Positions 48,231 through 62,444 of a stretch of 64,000 bases of DNA are shown piece after piece; within the stretch, counting starts at the first letter, position 1, and each line of letters opens with the position of its first letter. The notes below the pieces were generated by a model. That model was not told where the DNA came from, did no database searches, and was given only the letters and a program-made list of their open reading frames with translations. A program made the position numbers and the translations under genes. Source of the DNA: Oxyruncus cristatus (taxonomy: Eukaryota; Chordata; Aves; Passeriformes; Cotingidae); contig VXAY01004333.1 in assembly GCA_013399855.1 (NCBI GenBank), positions 62,001 to 126,000 of the forward strand, read 5' to 3'.

Positions 48231-50950
48231 TGCCTTGTGAGCAGGATGTTCTGTTTGCAAAGTTCAGAGTAGACACAGCCAGCCTAGGGATGTAAATTCA
48301 GATATTTTGGTCTACTCTGGGGCAGCTGAGACCACTCTACACACTTCCCTAATTTACCAAGAAAGTGAGGTACAATGGGAACCTCGCTGCACAGACAGCA
48401 GCTTGCTGGAGGACAAACAGGCTGGGGAGCGGCTGGGGCTTGCTGACTCAGCTGTAGCAACTCCAGTGCTTCCTCACATCCTGCTGCTTTGCATCCTCAG
48501 AGCTGGAGTCACAGCTTTCAGCCACAGGCCTATCACCTCCTGCAGTCCTGAAAGGCAGACGGGGAGGTGAGCACACGTGTGCACAAACACACACACGTGC
48601 TCCGTGCTGCGGCAGCCACAGCAGCAAGACAATCCTGGCAGTTGCACAGCAGCAGTGCCCTTATGGCTCGTGCAGCTGCTCTGCATCCAAGTAGGGATGT
48701 CCCCTGTGCTGCCGTGGCAGATGTCAGACACGGCAATTTAGGGGACAGGGTGCCACCACAGCCCCAGCCAGGAGGCCGTGAAAGAAAGGGCACAAAGCAA
48801 GGCCGCATCTGTTCTGGAACAAAGGACATCTGTCCCTGGCCAGAGCAGCTTTCTGGCATGATTTCACAAGGACAAAGGCTCAGGTTGACTGATACAAGGC
48901 TGGTACTCTATAAAACAAGCCATAAGGTCTTAGGCTGTCCAAATGTGTGCTGACAGTGAGATAGCACTCTGGCAGCAGTGAGGTTTCATTCTTCCATCTG
49001 AGGCAAGAGGGTAGGATGGTCCCCGTCCTGTGCACTGCCTTTAACCACACATCTGCCTATGTTTTAGGATCTCTTTGAGCTGTTCAAAACCTAGACTACT
49101 ATCAGATTATAGACAACAGATGTTCTGTTCAAGTAGTTTTGTGTGTGACATCCTCGCAGGAAAAGTTCTTTTTGCCTGTTTAGAAGCTGAGTTCATCTGT
49201 TGCTTTCTCCAGGTTGTAAAATTTTACTTGTGGGCAACTTACTTATTGAAAGGCTGCAAACTACAGATGTGCTTCTGCCTGCTGCATGAATGTGAGTTTT
49301 ACAAGGGAATATCTTTTAGAAAGGACAGACTTGTAATGTGCCTTCAATAAAGTGATCTGTAAAGAAACTGACCATAGCAAATTCTAATTATTAACTTGCT
49401 TAGTGTCATTGTAAAACAGTACGCTCTACCTCCTTTCCTTCTCACTGGTGCCAGTAGTGGCTGTAATGCTTTTTAGCTGGGCAGAATCACAGCAGAAAAT
49501 TGTGTAGCCAAGTATATGTGCACATGTGCACCAAAGCGTGATGTAGTGGAGATTTAGTAGAACAATATCACAAAACCAGAACAGCCTGGATTATTCATTA
49601 CTCGCATTGTATTAACAGTATGAGTCTATTTAGGTTGTTATATACTGAAAAACAGAAGCAAGTGACTATTAACATTTTACAACCTTGTAATTTTTTCCTA
49701 TGCCTTCCTTTTCATGTTCAGCCCAAGCTGCTGCATGTCTGTCTCTGAGGGTGTGGGTAATAGACAGCAAAATCCTCACAGTGCGCTGCCGCACAAGTAC
49801 CCAAATGCATGAGAACGCTGTAATGCATTCAGTCATTTTAAAAAACCCCAACTCTAGGAAGCTTTTTACATGGTACTTCTTAATCACATGCTGGCTCCTT
49901 TGTGTTTGCCCATGCTTGGTAGTGTTAAGAGAGAACAACGAAGAAAGATTTTACCCTGGTTTATAGAGCTCTGGTAGAGATGGGTGAACTCGCTGTTCCT
50001 GCAGGTAGAAGCCTCTAACCTTGCATCTCATATGAGTAGTTGTTCAAACTGTTGGCTTTGCCTGGCTGTTTAAGAAGCTGATTTTCCTGTTGTATCTTTG
50101 AAGAAAAAAGAAAATTGAATGTATTGCAGGGAGCGAATACCAGGGATGTGTCTACTTACTCTGCTCATTGACTGGGAAATATGACTGAGAAAAAAAGAAG
50201 AATTTCAGAACTGTAACGTTCTACTAGATGGCTTCAAACTTAACACCTGCTGATGCGTTTGCTATGTCTGCAGTTTTAAGAGAGAAGTGTGAGGCCCAAA
50301 ATTCAGACTGGGATTGAGATGAAGTCTGAATATCACAAAGCACAGAGGTAAAATAAAGAAGGTATAAATCGTTCTTGTGTAGACAAGGGTATACAGATAG
50401 AATTTCAAATGTCCAGTGATGTTATGAGAGACTGCAATAAGAGAATGGTTTAGAAAAGATCCAATTTTCAGCTGCTAACTGAAGATTTTCCTCTGCAGAA
50501 CAGTTTGTTACATACTGCTGTTTGATGTCTTTTGCAAACACAAAAGTTTGTCCAGCTCCTGGCCACCTCTGGTTAGAGGGGTGGCTCCCAGCTAGCACAT
50601 GCTGAGCATAGGAGAAGGTAGAGCCCTCCTCCAGATCATCAGGTTTTCATCTGAACCCAGTGTCACTGGCAAACGATGAACTCCTTGAATGCTCCTCCTG
50701 GTTCCTGCTTGGGAAGCTGCTATTACGTTTAATTCATGGCCTACACAAATGTCAATAACCATCAGCAGGTGAGATAAAGACATCAATTTTGTCCTGAAGC
50801 AGCTTGGTAGTGGCTTGTGGGCATAGGAAGAGAATTTAAGACATCTATGGATACTCTTGATGCTAGTGCCACCTTCAGCACCATCAGTCTCAATTTTGTT
50901 TCTTTCTTCAGTAGTTATAATGATGAATCAGTTTAGGGGACTTACTGGTG
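48231..50950. other. Non-coding intergenic sequence, locally GC-rich
   Basis: About 48360-48860 is GC-richer than its surroundings and gives overlapping open frames on both strands (for example 48567-48953 plus and 48533-48859 minus), a sign of base composition, not coding. A CACGTG-bearing inverted repeat lies at 48569-48602. Nothing else recognised. Confidence 0.5.
48569..48602. repeat. Imperfect inverted repeat with two ACGTG cores
   Basis: GAGCACACGTGTG at the left is the near-complement of CACACACGTGCTC at the right, with GAGCAC/GTGCTC as perfect ends (48569-48574 with 48597-48602). Each arm holds an ACGTG core and CACGTG occurs in both, the E-box hexamer. Regulatory activity is not shown. 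Confidence 0.6.
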
Positions 50951-50997
50951 TTAAAAGTAAATTAAAGTAATAAAAGTAATAAAGTAATAAAAGTAAC
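50951..50997. repeat. TAAAAGTAA-type short tandem repeat
   Basis: Alternating TAAAAGTAAT and AAAGTAAT units, about five in all. A-rich slippage repeat with no coding value. Confidence 0.85.
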
Positions 50998-53900
50998 TTG
51001 ATTTAAAACCTGGATCAATTTTCTGACCAGTCCACCTTGTGATGTTTACAGCTGCATTACATAACCACACCCCAAATAAACGTTCCCTAACAGCAAAGTC
51101 ATACCACCTAAGGTTTGTTCAAACACGAGTTTCTAATCAGCAAGTGTCCTGGCACCAAAGAAGGGGTGGTGAAGTAGTGGAATTGAATAGCTGAGAAGAG
51201 TATGGGAGCTGATGGAGATTCACATGACCACTGCCACTAAAGGAGACATGCAGGAGCCATGATCTGGGTGGATTGTAGATATAATATATGATACAGAGGC
51301 AAGCAAAAAAAAAGATATTCCTGAATTACTATTAATTAAGAAATGCAGAGATAGGTCACAACTCCTACTACAGACCTGAGCAAATTAGTCTGCTGGAGAT
51401 TTTTCATTCCCCGAATTCCTCAAACACTCCAGTAGTTATATATAGCTGAAGTTTTTGGAAGGCTGCCATTTATAAAGAAAAGGACAGTATTTGGCACGTA
51501 CTGCTACTATGACTGGCACTCAGAGAAACTATAATAATGTGGAAAGTCAAAGAGATGTTGTGTTTACAGGTGACAAACTCTTCAAGTAATCAGAATTCAC
51601 TCAAAAGGATATGTTTATTTTGTTAGCAACACAAGAAAAGCTGGACTTGTTTTTTTCTGGTTTTGAACTGTGATTTGGCCACTCTCTCCAGCTATCTGAA
51701 ACAAAATAAGAGGCATTGTTTGTTTTTTGGTTTAAAGCCAGTTTCTTTCCCTGAACTTTCCTACATCTTGTATTGTAAGGGTCAGTACTTTGCTATGTAC
51801 ATTTTAGCCTTTTAACATGTATTTAGATTATGTTGTTTAAAAAGTAAATGTCTTAGGTATTCATCGCAATGACTGAGGAAAATTAAGAAGGTTCATCTCT
51901 TGCAAAATATCATTCCCACTCTTTGTAGTTAGCCTTCGCCCTCAGCCAGAATTTATATTCAATTTATATACCGCACCCCAAAGAAATACTAATGTTTCAT
52001 AAGAGGAAAAGAATCCTTTGGGATTGCCAGAATACAAGCTTCCAAAAATATGTTGGCAATTGAGTCATAAACAAAGTCATTTTGTAATGGAGGGATAAAA
52101 GTCACAGGGTTTAATACCAGATCTTGCATGTTTGTAACTTAGTACTTCTCCAATCTTGCTGTGGAGGTGAACAGACACTCCAGCTGTGAACCATGGGCAT
52201 GCTGAGTCCAGAGATGTCCAGGCTTAGCCTTGGTTACGGTCCCTGTTGCTCTCTCCCATCCCTCCAAGCTCCAGAGCAAAATATCTCAGTCCCTTGAATT
52301 GCCTCTGAGATCTGAATGACCTCCCCTGGCTCCTGTAAAATCCCATGCCCTAAAACAGAGTCAGGATGAAGTTGAAAGCAATGGAAAAGAGATGTTTATT
52401 AATGCTACAAGTAGCAAATAGAACCAACTGTTTCTCCACAGGATTTAACATCTGAGTTATTTAAACACACTCTTGGTTATCTACTGTTACCAGAGAGCTT
52501 TCCCTAGGGTTGAATAAAGACGTTTTCATGTCTCTTGCTTGTTTTTGATATTACATTGAGCCATTTATTTCCTGGTGGGAAGTCTAATAATGAACACTGG
52601 AAATTCTTAAATAAAACCAGACAATTTTAGAAGTTTGGGTGCCTTGTTCCTCTCCCCCAGATCCTTCATCTCTTATAGTTGCAGATAAATGGTAGTCAAA
52701 AATACACTATTGTTGCTTTTATGTTTTGTCTTTAATAGATATCTCTCTCTGCATTTCATTCAGAAATCTTTCTGATGGATGTGACAGAAATTTGAAAGCT
52801 ATAGGTTTTATTTATTTATTTACCTGCCTACTTTGTCATTAAGCTACAGGAATGATCACTTGCTTTCATCTGAGGAGTTGTTAATTGTGTAACATGAATT
52901 ATCCATGGTTGTAGAGACGGCAAACCATCTGGTGGCTCAATAGCCCCTGTGGTAAATGGTGGAGAAGCCTCATCATGGTACCCATAAGCACTATTTTAGT
53001 TAAGAACCTGCCAGTTTCGGTTAAACCCCTCATTATTAAGCATTTCTGAGCAATCTATAAATACTTGCTCTGGTACAAAAGAGCTCAGCTGAAGATCTCC
53101 TATTTTTAGCTGGAGGTTAGGTCTGTTGTTTTGGTTTTCATCTCCTTTTAAAAGGTGCTCTCAAGGGTAACGGAATCATAATTTGATCTCCCTTTTTGAT
53201 ACTGTGCCTGTTTGCCCTGTGTGTGAGTATTCCCCCGACAAATGTGTCACAACATGAGTCACTGCAAAACATGGAGACCAAACAATAAATTCACTGGCAG
53301 CCTGTACAAAACCGAATTCAGTAGTAGTCAGGCACGGTGTATCTTCTGTTACAAGGGTTTGAACCTTTGTTAGAAAAAAAGGTCCTGTAATTAATCCTCA
53401 ATGCCTCTCTTCAGGCTTAATCAGGCGAGGCGATGTGCCTATACTGCCCTAAATGCTCAGTGAATGGCGTCATCATCTCCTGCCCTGACCCAGCAAAGCA
53501 CTTCAATGTGGGGGATAGCTTTTGTGACACATGGCTCTGATGGGTTTGTCTTTTACTAAATGTTATGGAAAAAGTTCTCCTAATGAATGTAGTGGTGGAT
53601 TTTTTATCCCAGACTGTTCATTGTGCAGCGATGGAAGCAATCGGAATTATCATCAATCATAGTGGACCTAACTGAGCTCAGCTGTCCTTATTATGGAAGG
53701 ATCAGACCAATTTAAAGGCCAAATCATGTCTCATAAAACTCCTCAGGTGACGAATACAGCACGTTTTGATTAGTGTTTATTGGTGTTCATTTACATAGCT
53801 GGCATCATGTAGATACATAAAAGTGCAAGGAGACGAAATACCTGTTTCGGCCTTGCTCATCTGTCTCTAACTTGGGAGATGGAGTAAGGGGTAGGCTTTT

Positions 53901-54100
53901 AGCTGTCAAGCTTTGCATGTTCAGTCTTGCATTCTGCGATATTTTACAAATGCCTATTAAATTTTGTGTTGAAAAATAAATATTGCTACACATTAAGGTC
54001 ACAGTGCAATCTGAATTTGGCCCATTTGCACATACAGAGTAGAATAAAATATTTGTTGACTCTTACAATTTCAGTGCCCATGACTGACCAGATACATGTT
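50998..54100. other. Non-coding intergenic sequence
   Basis: No gene or repeat family recognised. A short (TTTA)n run lies at about 52808-52821. Confidence 0.55.
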
Positions 54101-54310
54101 TTGGGTTCTGGATTGCCCTTCAGGGTTCCCAGTTATCCCTGGTTGTCTCAGCATAGTTCTGGGCTGCCCTCAGGGGTTCACAGTTGCTTCCAGTTTCCCC
54201 CCGGAACTCCTAGGGAACTCGAAGAGTTCCCAGTTAACCACAGTTGCCCTTGTCGTTGGTTGCCCTTAAGGGTTTCCAGTTGCCGTTGTCAGGGTTCTGG
54301 GTTGTTACCA
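54101..54310. repeat. Degenerate minisatellite, GGGTTCCCAGTTGCCCTT-like units
   Basis: Around seven to nine variable units built on GGGTTCY-rRGTTGCCCTTCA: TTGGGTTCTGGATTGCCCTT, GGGTTCCCAGTTATCCCT, GGGGTTCACAGTTGCTTCC, GAGTTCCCAGTTAACCACAG, GGGTTTCCAGTTGCCGTTG and GGGTTCTGGGTTGTTACC among them. Unit lengths vary (about 18-24 bases, with spacers), so it is old or was never regular. It sits about 45 bases before CR1 copy D. An open plus-strand frame (53927-54343) runs through because the units lack stops; I do not read it as a gene. Confidence 0.75.
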
Positions 54311-54354
54311 TGCTGGAACATGGGAAATTCTGACTTTGTATAAGGACATTTTCC

Positions 54355-54539
54355 TACTGTGAAGATGGTCAAAGACTGGAATGTGTTCTTAGAGAAGCTG
54401 TAAACTCTCCACTCTTGAGGATCTTCAAGATACAGCTGCACAAGCCCCCATACATCTTGCTTTAACTAGATCTTCTTTGAGCAGAAGGTTGGACTGGAGA
54501 CCTCTAGAAGTCCTTTTCCAACTGGAATGACTGCATGCT
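54355..54539 (+). mobile_element. CR1 LINE 3' fragment, copy D
   Basis: About 185 bases matching the tail of a CR1 subfamily: GTCAAAGACTGGAATGTG, AGAGAAGCTGTAAACTCTCC, TTGAGGATCTTCAAGATAC, CTTTGAGCAGAAGGTTGGAC, TGGAGACCTCTAGAAGTCC and a decayed end TTCCAACTGGAATGACTGCA. Compare the family consensus GAGCAGGGGGGTTGGACTAGATGA..TTCCAACC. Only non-coding 3' sequence is kept and divergence is high, so this is an old insertion. Confidence 0.85.
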
Positions 54540-57500
54540 TATTTTGAAGGAAAGAAGGTATTGCATTTATTTCAGTCATTTAATGGGACACCCTAGATCT
54601 TGTGATTGGAGTTAAAAATAGAGTTTGGAGTTTGCCAAACCTCCAATCGATCACATCTGTGTTTCCAACTTCGCTTGCACAATAGGAGAGTAGTTGCTTT
54701 CTTAGAATTGTTTTAGATGGTTTCCGGCTATGGAAGGTAGTTGCAATGACACAGCAGAAAATTATAATGAGACTGTCACATGTAGAAAAGGTTTGGTGAT
54801 TGCAACTTAGGTCATGGCCAAACTTGACCTTAGAAAGTCTTTTTTAAACTTTTTAAACTTTGTCATTCCAAAGGAGTCAGTTCATCACAGCCTTGGTGGA
54901 GTTCAGCAAGTCCACTGTTAACTGTGAAATTGTATCAGTGTATTTAACTGGAGCACATGATTAGTGTAGTGAGCCCAGAAAATGCCAGACACTTGCAAAC
55001 CTACACACTATTAAAACCGTATGTTGAACAGCTTGTCCGTGACGATTTGATTTGACTTTGTAATTTTGTTAAAAGGATGCAGTCTGGGTTTGTATCACTG
55101 TATGAAACGGGCCTGGGAATGTTCCCAGCCATTGAGGCCAACTGGCGTGGAACAGTCTGTGTCTACGCTGGTGAGCTGGGTTTGCCTGCAGTAGGTGGCT
55201 GCAAGCAAACTGCTGCTTGGGTGTGGTTCCTGGCACAGCCCTGCTTCCAAAACAGGTCCAGAAGTTGCTTGGGAAAGTTGGAGCAGGCTGTGTTCATCCC
55301 AGGGAACTCTCTCTCCGTTCATTAGCAGAGGTAACACTGTGGGCATGCATGAATTTACTTTATACTCTAAGGCAGATGAACTAGTAAGTCCTTGTGATGG
55401 GCTAAGGAGGCATGAATGCCTATTCTTGAGACATTATGGTTAGATGTCCTGGATCCTCTCCTAGTACTAGCCTGATATAAACTTCTTGGGGGAAGGGTTC
55501 AGCCTTCTAAGGTTGACTTTCACACCCTCACAAAAACTTTACTGTAATGTATTTCCCTATGGCAATTTCCAGTATGTTGAGTCTTAGGTTAAGGAAATGT
55601 TAATAAGCAAATTTAAATCTCAGTTAGATTTCTGATTCTGTTATGGTTCTCTCCCATGAATAAGTATGTGCACAGAGTCTCCTGCAAGAAAATAGAGTAG
55701 GCTTGAGAGTCAAGGCTTTCCTGACCCACTGAACCTCTCTGGAATTGTGACTTCTCCATTACTACAACCAAACACTGGCAAAAGTGTGTTTCATTGATGT
55801 CCATGTGATACTATGAAAAATCTTTTGTGCTACAAACAATAGGTATATTTCAGATAGTTTCAAATGAAAAGACCTAGAAACAAACATTTCTTGTTCCCAT
55901 TGTCATATGAAGCCAACTAAGCATGCACTACAGGCCATCGGAAGGCTGAAAATTAGAAAAGTTAAAACCCGTGGATGTTGTTCCTCTCTGCAGTATGTGA
56001 GTAGAGCAGTAATATGTCTGCATAAATCTAATCTACAAATGATGTGCAATTGGAATTAACCTGTCCCAAAAAGGACAATAACTATGCTTAAGCACTGCAG
56101 GACAGAAGGTGCTGATGTGGAGCAATTGCTTGAGTTAGCCATGAGGGATTTTTCTCTTCTGAGCGTTATTCCTGTTATACATAGGGAAGAAATCCCTCTG
56201 TTTTTGATGACTTCAAAAAGCAGTCTGCAGAGAAGGTCTGGCCAGTACTCTGAGGATGTTGCTGACACTACGGCTTCAGTACCTGCATGTATTTCTTTTC
56301 TTTGTTCATAAAATCAATTTTCAAGGTCTAAAGGACAGAAAGCAGATGACAGTGTGAACCTCTTGGCTTTCACCTCTTCCACCTTGGAGAATACAGCCAT
56401 GCAAAACAGAATGTCACCAGGAGGTGATAAGCTTTTTTTCCTGGAAGGACTCCTAATGCGGCAAATTGATAGTATCTGCTGTTGTTGCATTTTGCTACCT
56501 GTGCTACCCAGTAAGCCTTCCTGGGACTGCGGAAACAAAGTCACTGAAATGATTGCCAAAGTAGAGCCATTTTGCTTTTCATTATGAAGGTATTTCTATA
56601 CCCGGACTGAGAAAATACGTCCACTGTCTTTCACTAACTGTCTTTAAAAGCTTGTGTCATGTCCAAGGATACTCCTAGGGAAGCACTGCACAAACTCTGC
56701 TCCAGGGAAACATTCTGTGGTCAGAAGGCTACAGAAAGTAGCTTAGACTAGTTGCAGAGACTGTGTCAGGGCTTATGTAGGATGCATCCTGCTAGGTGGT
56801 AAACACAGGGACTGTAAGGATGTACATTTGCTTGGCAGGCCACACACCATACTCTGTACTCTGCACCTGCCTAAAGAAGAGAAATTCTGTGGACTCGCAA
56901 AGGTCCATTGGTTCTGAAATATGAAAATCACTCCTCTGGAGCTAGCTTTCTGCCTGCTGAAATCACTGCATAGGCTTTTACTTGAGATCTTAGTCTTTGC
57001 CTCAAACCCTTAATTCCAGGATCAGGGATAGAAGCAGTGCTACCATGACACAATAGAAATCCCACGAACCTTACAATTTATTTTCTATCCACCTCTTCTT
57101 GAGAGTGGGATTAAACGCAAGATATAATTAGACAGAAGAGCCACATAATGCTGTTCTATTAGTCTTTTTCCATAAACATAAGGAATGAAAGAGTTTAGTT
57201 GTAATGTATGCTATGAATTTCGTTGGCTTTTTCTTTACAAGTTTTAAGATGGTCCTCAAAAGTGATCCTTTTTCTCTCTGTTTTGAGGCAGTTAATTTTA
57301 ATTCCAATACCGTATATAGTTCTGATCACTGTCTTTGCGGGAAGGTGAATTGAATCTGGCAAATGCAGAAAAGAGCAGGGGGAACAGGGATTCTGCTTTC
57401 CAGTAGGAAATTGAAGGGAATGATTTGTTTAACCTTGCGAAACAAAAGCAGAAATGGGATATGTTTGCTGTCTGGAAGTGAATCAGGTGGGTAAATACCG

Positions 57501-60500
57501 GAGAGGAGAAAAGGAGCCATGGGTGCCTTAGAATACAAATGACCGAGAATAAATTTAATCTTGAAATTAGCAAATGGGTTTTAGGGATTCAGACAGTAGC
57601 TCCACAAGTGGGATTTTTGACTGCTTTTAAGATGGATCTGGCTGGAATGGGAAAGGGTGGTGTGGGCATGTGGGCTAGACTGCATGTCCTGGTAGGTGCC
57701 TGCTAGTTCTGTCTTCCTGCTATTATTGCACAGAAAAATTGTTTTAGAGATCATACTGTGATGGCAGCAAGACACGTACCCACCAGATCTCCTCCTTCTT
57801 TATCTGGAGTTTCTCTTCCTAATTTTAAATTCCCTTTTGCTGTGGCTTGCAACATTTCCTGGTTTGAATGTTTTTGAATGCCTTAGGGAAAAAATCTTAA
57901 TACTTCTAGAGATGGGCCTGATATATTTTGAGGACAGCACATACCTGCTCCAGGGCAGGAAGAGCAGCAGGGGCAAGCTGGGAAAGGCTTTTTTTGGCCC
58001 TGGTCCAACTCAGTCATCCCAATGAAGTCAGATCCAGGACCTGCATCCCATAAAGATCTTTGCGGAAGAGAAACCCACAAAACTTCAGCTCTGCAGGAGC
58101 AGAGAATCTTCTCTTCTGAGGTTGTGGGTGCAATTGTAAAGGAGAACAGTGTGTACTACAGCAAGTTTCTTCAGAATGTGAAGAATTTATGGATATTTCA
58201 ACAGACATTTCTACCTGCTATAATGATGATATTTCCCTGCCAGGTTTTCAGCAAGCAGAATGGCTAGAGGGCCCAGGCAGTGGCATCTTCATGAGAGCAG
58301 TTCTTCTGTACACCTGAAGATTTCTACACAAGGAAAGCTTGGGATGGCTTTTTCCCCTGCAGATTGAGCCATGCTGGTGAATTTCCAACCATATATGAGG
58401 CCAAGGCAGATTATTTTTGATGTGGAAGAAGAACAGAGCTAAAAGGGTAGGTTGACACAGGCTGAAAGAAATGAAAATAAAGAAGATCCAGTACACCGGA
58501 GGCTTAGGATGCCCTAAAAGTCCTAAAAATGGGGTCCAGTTAGTGACAGACCAATTTCTTCTGATGTTCCCAGAAGCTGTGGGAAGAAATTACCCTCTTG
58601 GCACAAAGTCAAGGTTCATTGAAGTGGAGAAGAAAATTGGTTGAATCACACCCAGAGGGTGTCAGTGCCACAGTTTGGCATAAAAACTTAGAAGATGAAA
58701 AGTGTAGCGCTTTCCTGTAGAGAATGGAGCTGGTCTAACTCATGAGTAATGATCAAGCCATGAGATCTGAGGCACTAGAGACCTGTATGACACATCCTCT
58801 GAACTATGGGGGGCTGGAAGGGAAAGAAATGCCTTCAAATACTCAGTGGCAAAATTACTGAAAAATAGCCCTCTGTGGTAAACGAATTGAAATTGTAGAG
58901 AATTTTTACTTTTTTTTTTTCTTGCTCCATTTTTATTTTGATACACTTATTTTTTTTTCTTGTGACCACTTCAAGGCCAGCTCTTTCCTACCAGAGGTTA
59001 ACTAGAGACATTCTGACTTCAATTCCCATTTTGTTCCAGAACCTGTAGCAGATGGGCAACAAGGCTGCAATCATGGGTGAGCTAACAATCTCTGGGGTGA
59101 TTTGAAAGTATACAAAAAGAAATTTGCACCTCAGGCAGAGCCCTCCACAAGAACAGCTGCTTTACAGCATGCTCCCCCAGTGACAATTTTGATGTTCAAA
59201 TACAGGCCTGCCAGTCTTGAAACTGTTTTCACAGTTGCAGGTATCATAAATATGCTATGGGCCATGGGTCAGCTAATCCAATTTGGCAACACAGAAACTG
59301 GTAAGAGAAGGGAGATTGAGAAGAGGTTGTGTGATACATTGAGATGTGAATTGTCCAGAAGCGGCAGTGAGCAGATGAATCTGCAGTGCCCCAAGAAACC
59401 AGTACTGGCTCATTTGGGGTCTGCATGTAACATCATCAATAAAACCTTCAGGTTGTAAATGAGTTGTCAGTTGTTTGTGGCATGGGACAACTCAGAGCTC
59501 CCAGCTTGCCCCAAGTATGTAGTAACTTCACATCTGTGCTCACATCTGCTGTGTGGGTAGATCAGCCATGTCGAGTGGAAAACAGGAAAGCTCAATCTCT
59601 TGCGCGGGACTAACTGATTCTTGTTTTGGAGGGCACCTTGTTAAATGGTTGGTGAGAAATCTGGCCCTGAATTCCATTTGTTTCCTTGCTTGTTTGCTTC
59701 CTTGCAATATTATTCCCATGCTTTTTATGGTATGTCAAAACTCCATGATACCTCTTCTTGCCCCTGGTGCTTAGGTAACATTTTATGTGTAGTTCATATA
59801 ATCCACCTAACCTTTTCAGTTGAATATGCATCATATGACAGAAAAGAAAATGCAACCCTTTTATTCTATTCATGTTTTGAGTGCAGACTTTTTGGCATAA
59901 GTCTCTATTCTTGCCCTTGTCATGTTGTCTTCTGTTTAAAGTAGAGATAAGATAGACAAAGTTTCTACTTCATAGGATTGAGGATTCTTTGAAGGTTGAT
60001 ATAATTAATATTTCCAAAGTATTAATGTGATGGGATTACACTATTCCAAGTGAGGTATTTGGTGCCTAATGAATACCTACAACAGCCCAAAGGACCTTTA
60101 TTCCTCTGGCTTGCATTCAGTCAAAGCAGCAGAAAATCCTCTCGTCCCAACTTCAGTAAAAGGCTTTGAGGAGTATATGAAGCTGGTGACATCAGCTTGG
60201 CCCTTTGCAGGGAGCAGAGCATGCATCGCTAACTCCTGCTAAATAAAGCAGATGACTTTTCTTTTTTCCTTTGTAAAGAGCAGATTCCCTTACGGAAAAG
60301 AAAAAAAAAAAACCCAAAACAACACCAAGGTAACCAATCTCATTCCAACACTTTCAGGTTCTGTTTTTATTGCTCTTGGCTCCTTCCAACATCCAATTAT
60401 TTATGGAACAAGCTGTGAGTCACATGGTGGAGCTGGAGTGATTCAGGAGTTTGTTAAGTGAAGAGAAACAGGAAAAGAAGGGCCTGGCAGTTCAGGCAAA

Positions 60501-62444
60501 TGACATCAGTGCTTCGGCATCTCATCCCAGGCCTTGGAAAATGCAGCCCTTTCTGTGGGAAAAGCATTGCAGAGTGATGCTGGGAGGCAGAAGTTTTGGT
60601 TTCTTGGCCGGCATGCGAAATAACATTAGACGTAGCCTCGTAAGGTTTATTGGTAATGACAAGTCAAGTGGGAGATGCGGATGTGTAAATTGCAGCAAGG
60701 GAAACAGCTTATAGTACTGAAGAAAAAATTCATCCAAACAGGTGATTATGCATCTGTAAAAAGTACAGAAACTGTAAGGAGTGTCTGATCTTCTTTACAT
60801 TTCTTAGTTGACTGCTAACGCAGGTTTGCTTGGCTGGATTTTCCTTTTTTCCTTCTTAAGAATAGGAATTATACCTATGTGACAATTCCTGTGAACTCCG
60901 CAAGCACAAAGCTAGTAAAGACTCTATCTATTTTCCAGCTTAATGAAAAGGAAGCTGCCAGGCACTCATCACAAGCTGATAGCCTTTATCCATGGGTTCT
61001 TGAGACTGTGCTTCTGGTACCTCATGAGAGATTAGCTGGAAAATCTTGAGATGCTAAGGCAGCATGTTTGCATTGACATATTTTGCTTTCAAAGTGGGGC
61101 TTTGGCTTAAGGACCACTCAGCGCAGAGCTGATAAGACTCTGTGAAATCCAGCACATTGCTATAGCTCAGTAGACAATGGTTTTCTCTGCAGCTGCTAAA
61201 ATACAAGAATAAAATAAAAATCAGTGGCAGTTCCTGGCAAGAAGCATGTCCTAATGTAAAATTGATGGAGGTAAATTGATGAGGAAAAAATCAAGTATGT
61301 GCTGATTTCAAAATTGTTTTCTAAACTTGATTTGTACTGTTATTTCCTGTCCATTGTATCTTGTGTTTGAGGAATGTACATGCTTAATGTTAGTAATGAC
61401 ATTTTACTGACATAGTACAGTGATCTGAAAAGTCACACCTTGTAGCAAGCTGGTGAAAAAAAATTTCCTACATCAGTAGGCTCAAAATGCAGAAAATATT
61501 TTACAGAATCGTACTGATTCTGTTTTCTGCTTTACAGCCTTCTTGCTGAAAGGACTGAAAAAGCCCATTTGTAGCCTCTTCAGCGTGACCCACGTGTTCC
61601 ACTCTGGAGACAGGGAAGCTGAAGCGCAGACATCGTGCCAGTGCAGGGCAGAGGGTGTACATTCTTCTGGGGCTGCTGCCACCACTTCTGCTGCAATGCC
61701 TGTCCCTCTTCCAGCCTCTCTATAATGAGCTGGGAAAATGTGGTGTAGGAAAAGGTACAGAAAAAGGAGATGTGCACAGTTAGACTGATCCTCTGGCATG
61801 TGGTTCCTCCCTAACTGTGCTCATTTGCAACAGGCACCAGCAATGCTAAAAGCGGAGCAGCATCTGGGCTGCTGGAAAGGAACTGTTGCCTAAAATGGAA
61901 GAAATAATTGTCTGGACAGTGTTAGTATAGAAAGGGAAAAACCAGCTCTTTAATAAGACATCTTAGGTGCACAAAGATGGCATATGCCCCCACATACACA
62001 CTGGTTTTACAAACTTATAGTATCATCTAATTATAATATCTAACTATTACCTCATGGGGATACACCCAGGCTGAAAATCATCTGTACCCCAGGACCTCCC
62101 ACAGGTAGACCTCCCAGAATGGGGTCGGTGGTCCCAAAAAAACAATACCTCATCCCACCTTCATCTTCACCAACTCCCTCTGTCCTGCTTAGACCATTTT
62201 CAAGGCTTCTGGGCCCTGTTGGACATAACCTTTTGACTAAGGTTATATCAAGGAACGTGCTTATTATGTTCTCTAGGTACATATTCTAGAGATTGGATGT
62301 TCTTGCTAGAATCTTTATCCATTGAAATCCTTGAGAAGAACACTAAACAATATTTCAAGAATTTGGTATATAGAGTGTAAAGGGTGATTAGTTACCACTA
62401 TTATTATAAAGTGTTAAAAATCATATTAAAATTCTATATACTAG
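54540..62444. other. Non-coding intergenic sequence
   Basis: No gene, RNA gene or known repeat recognised over 7.9 kb. TTTTTAAACTTTTTAAAC forms a tiny direct repeat at 54841-54858 just inside. A 118-codon plus-strand frame at 59102-59458 has AATAAA (59438-59443) inside its end but no recognisable domain. An A run lies at about 60299-60316. Confidence 0.5.

Noticed and set aside
48533..48953. Overlapping 108- and 128-codon frames on opposite strands
   Set aside because: GC-rich local composition explains open frames on both strands; peptides are C/A/R/H-rich without a motif.
59102..59458. 118-codon plus-strand frame with AATAAA near its stop
   Set aside because: The peptide is unrecognised, AATAAA lies inside the frame, and there is no acceptor or promoter evidence.
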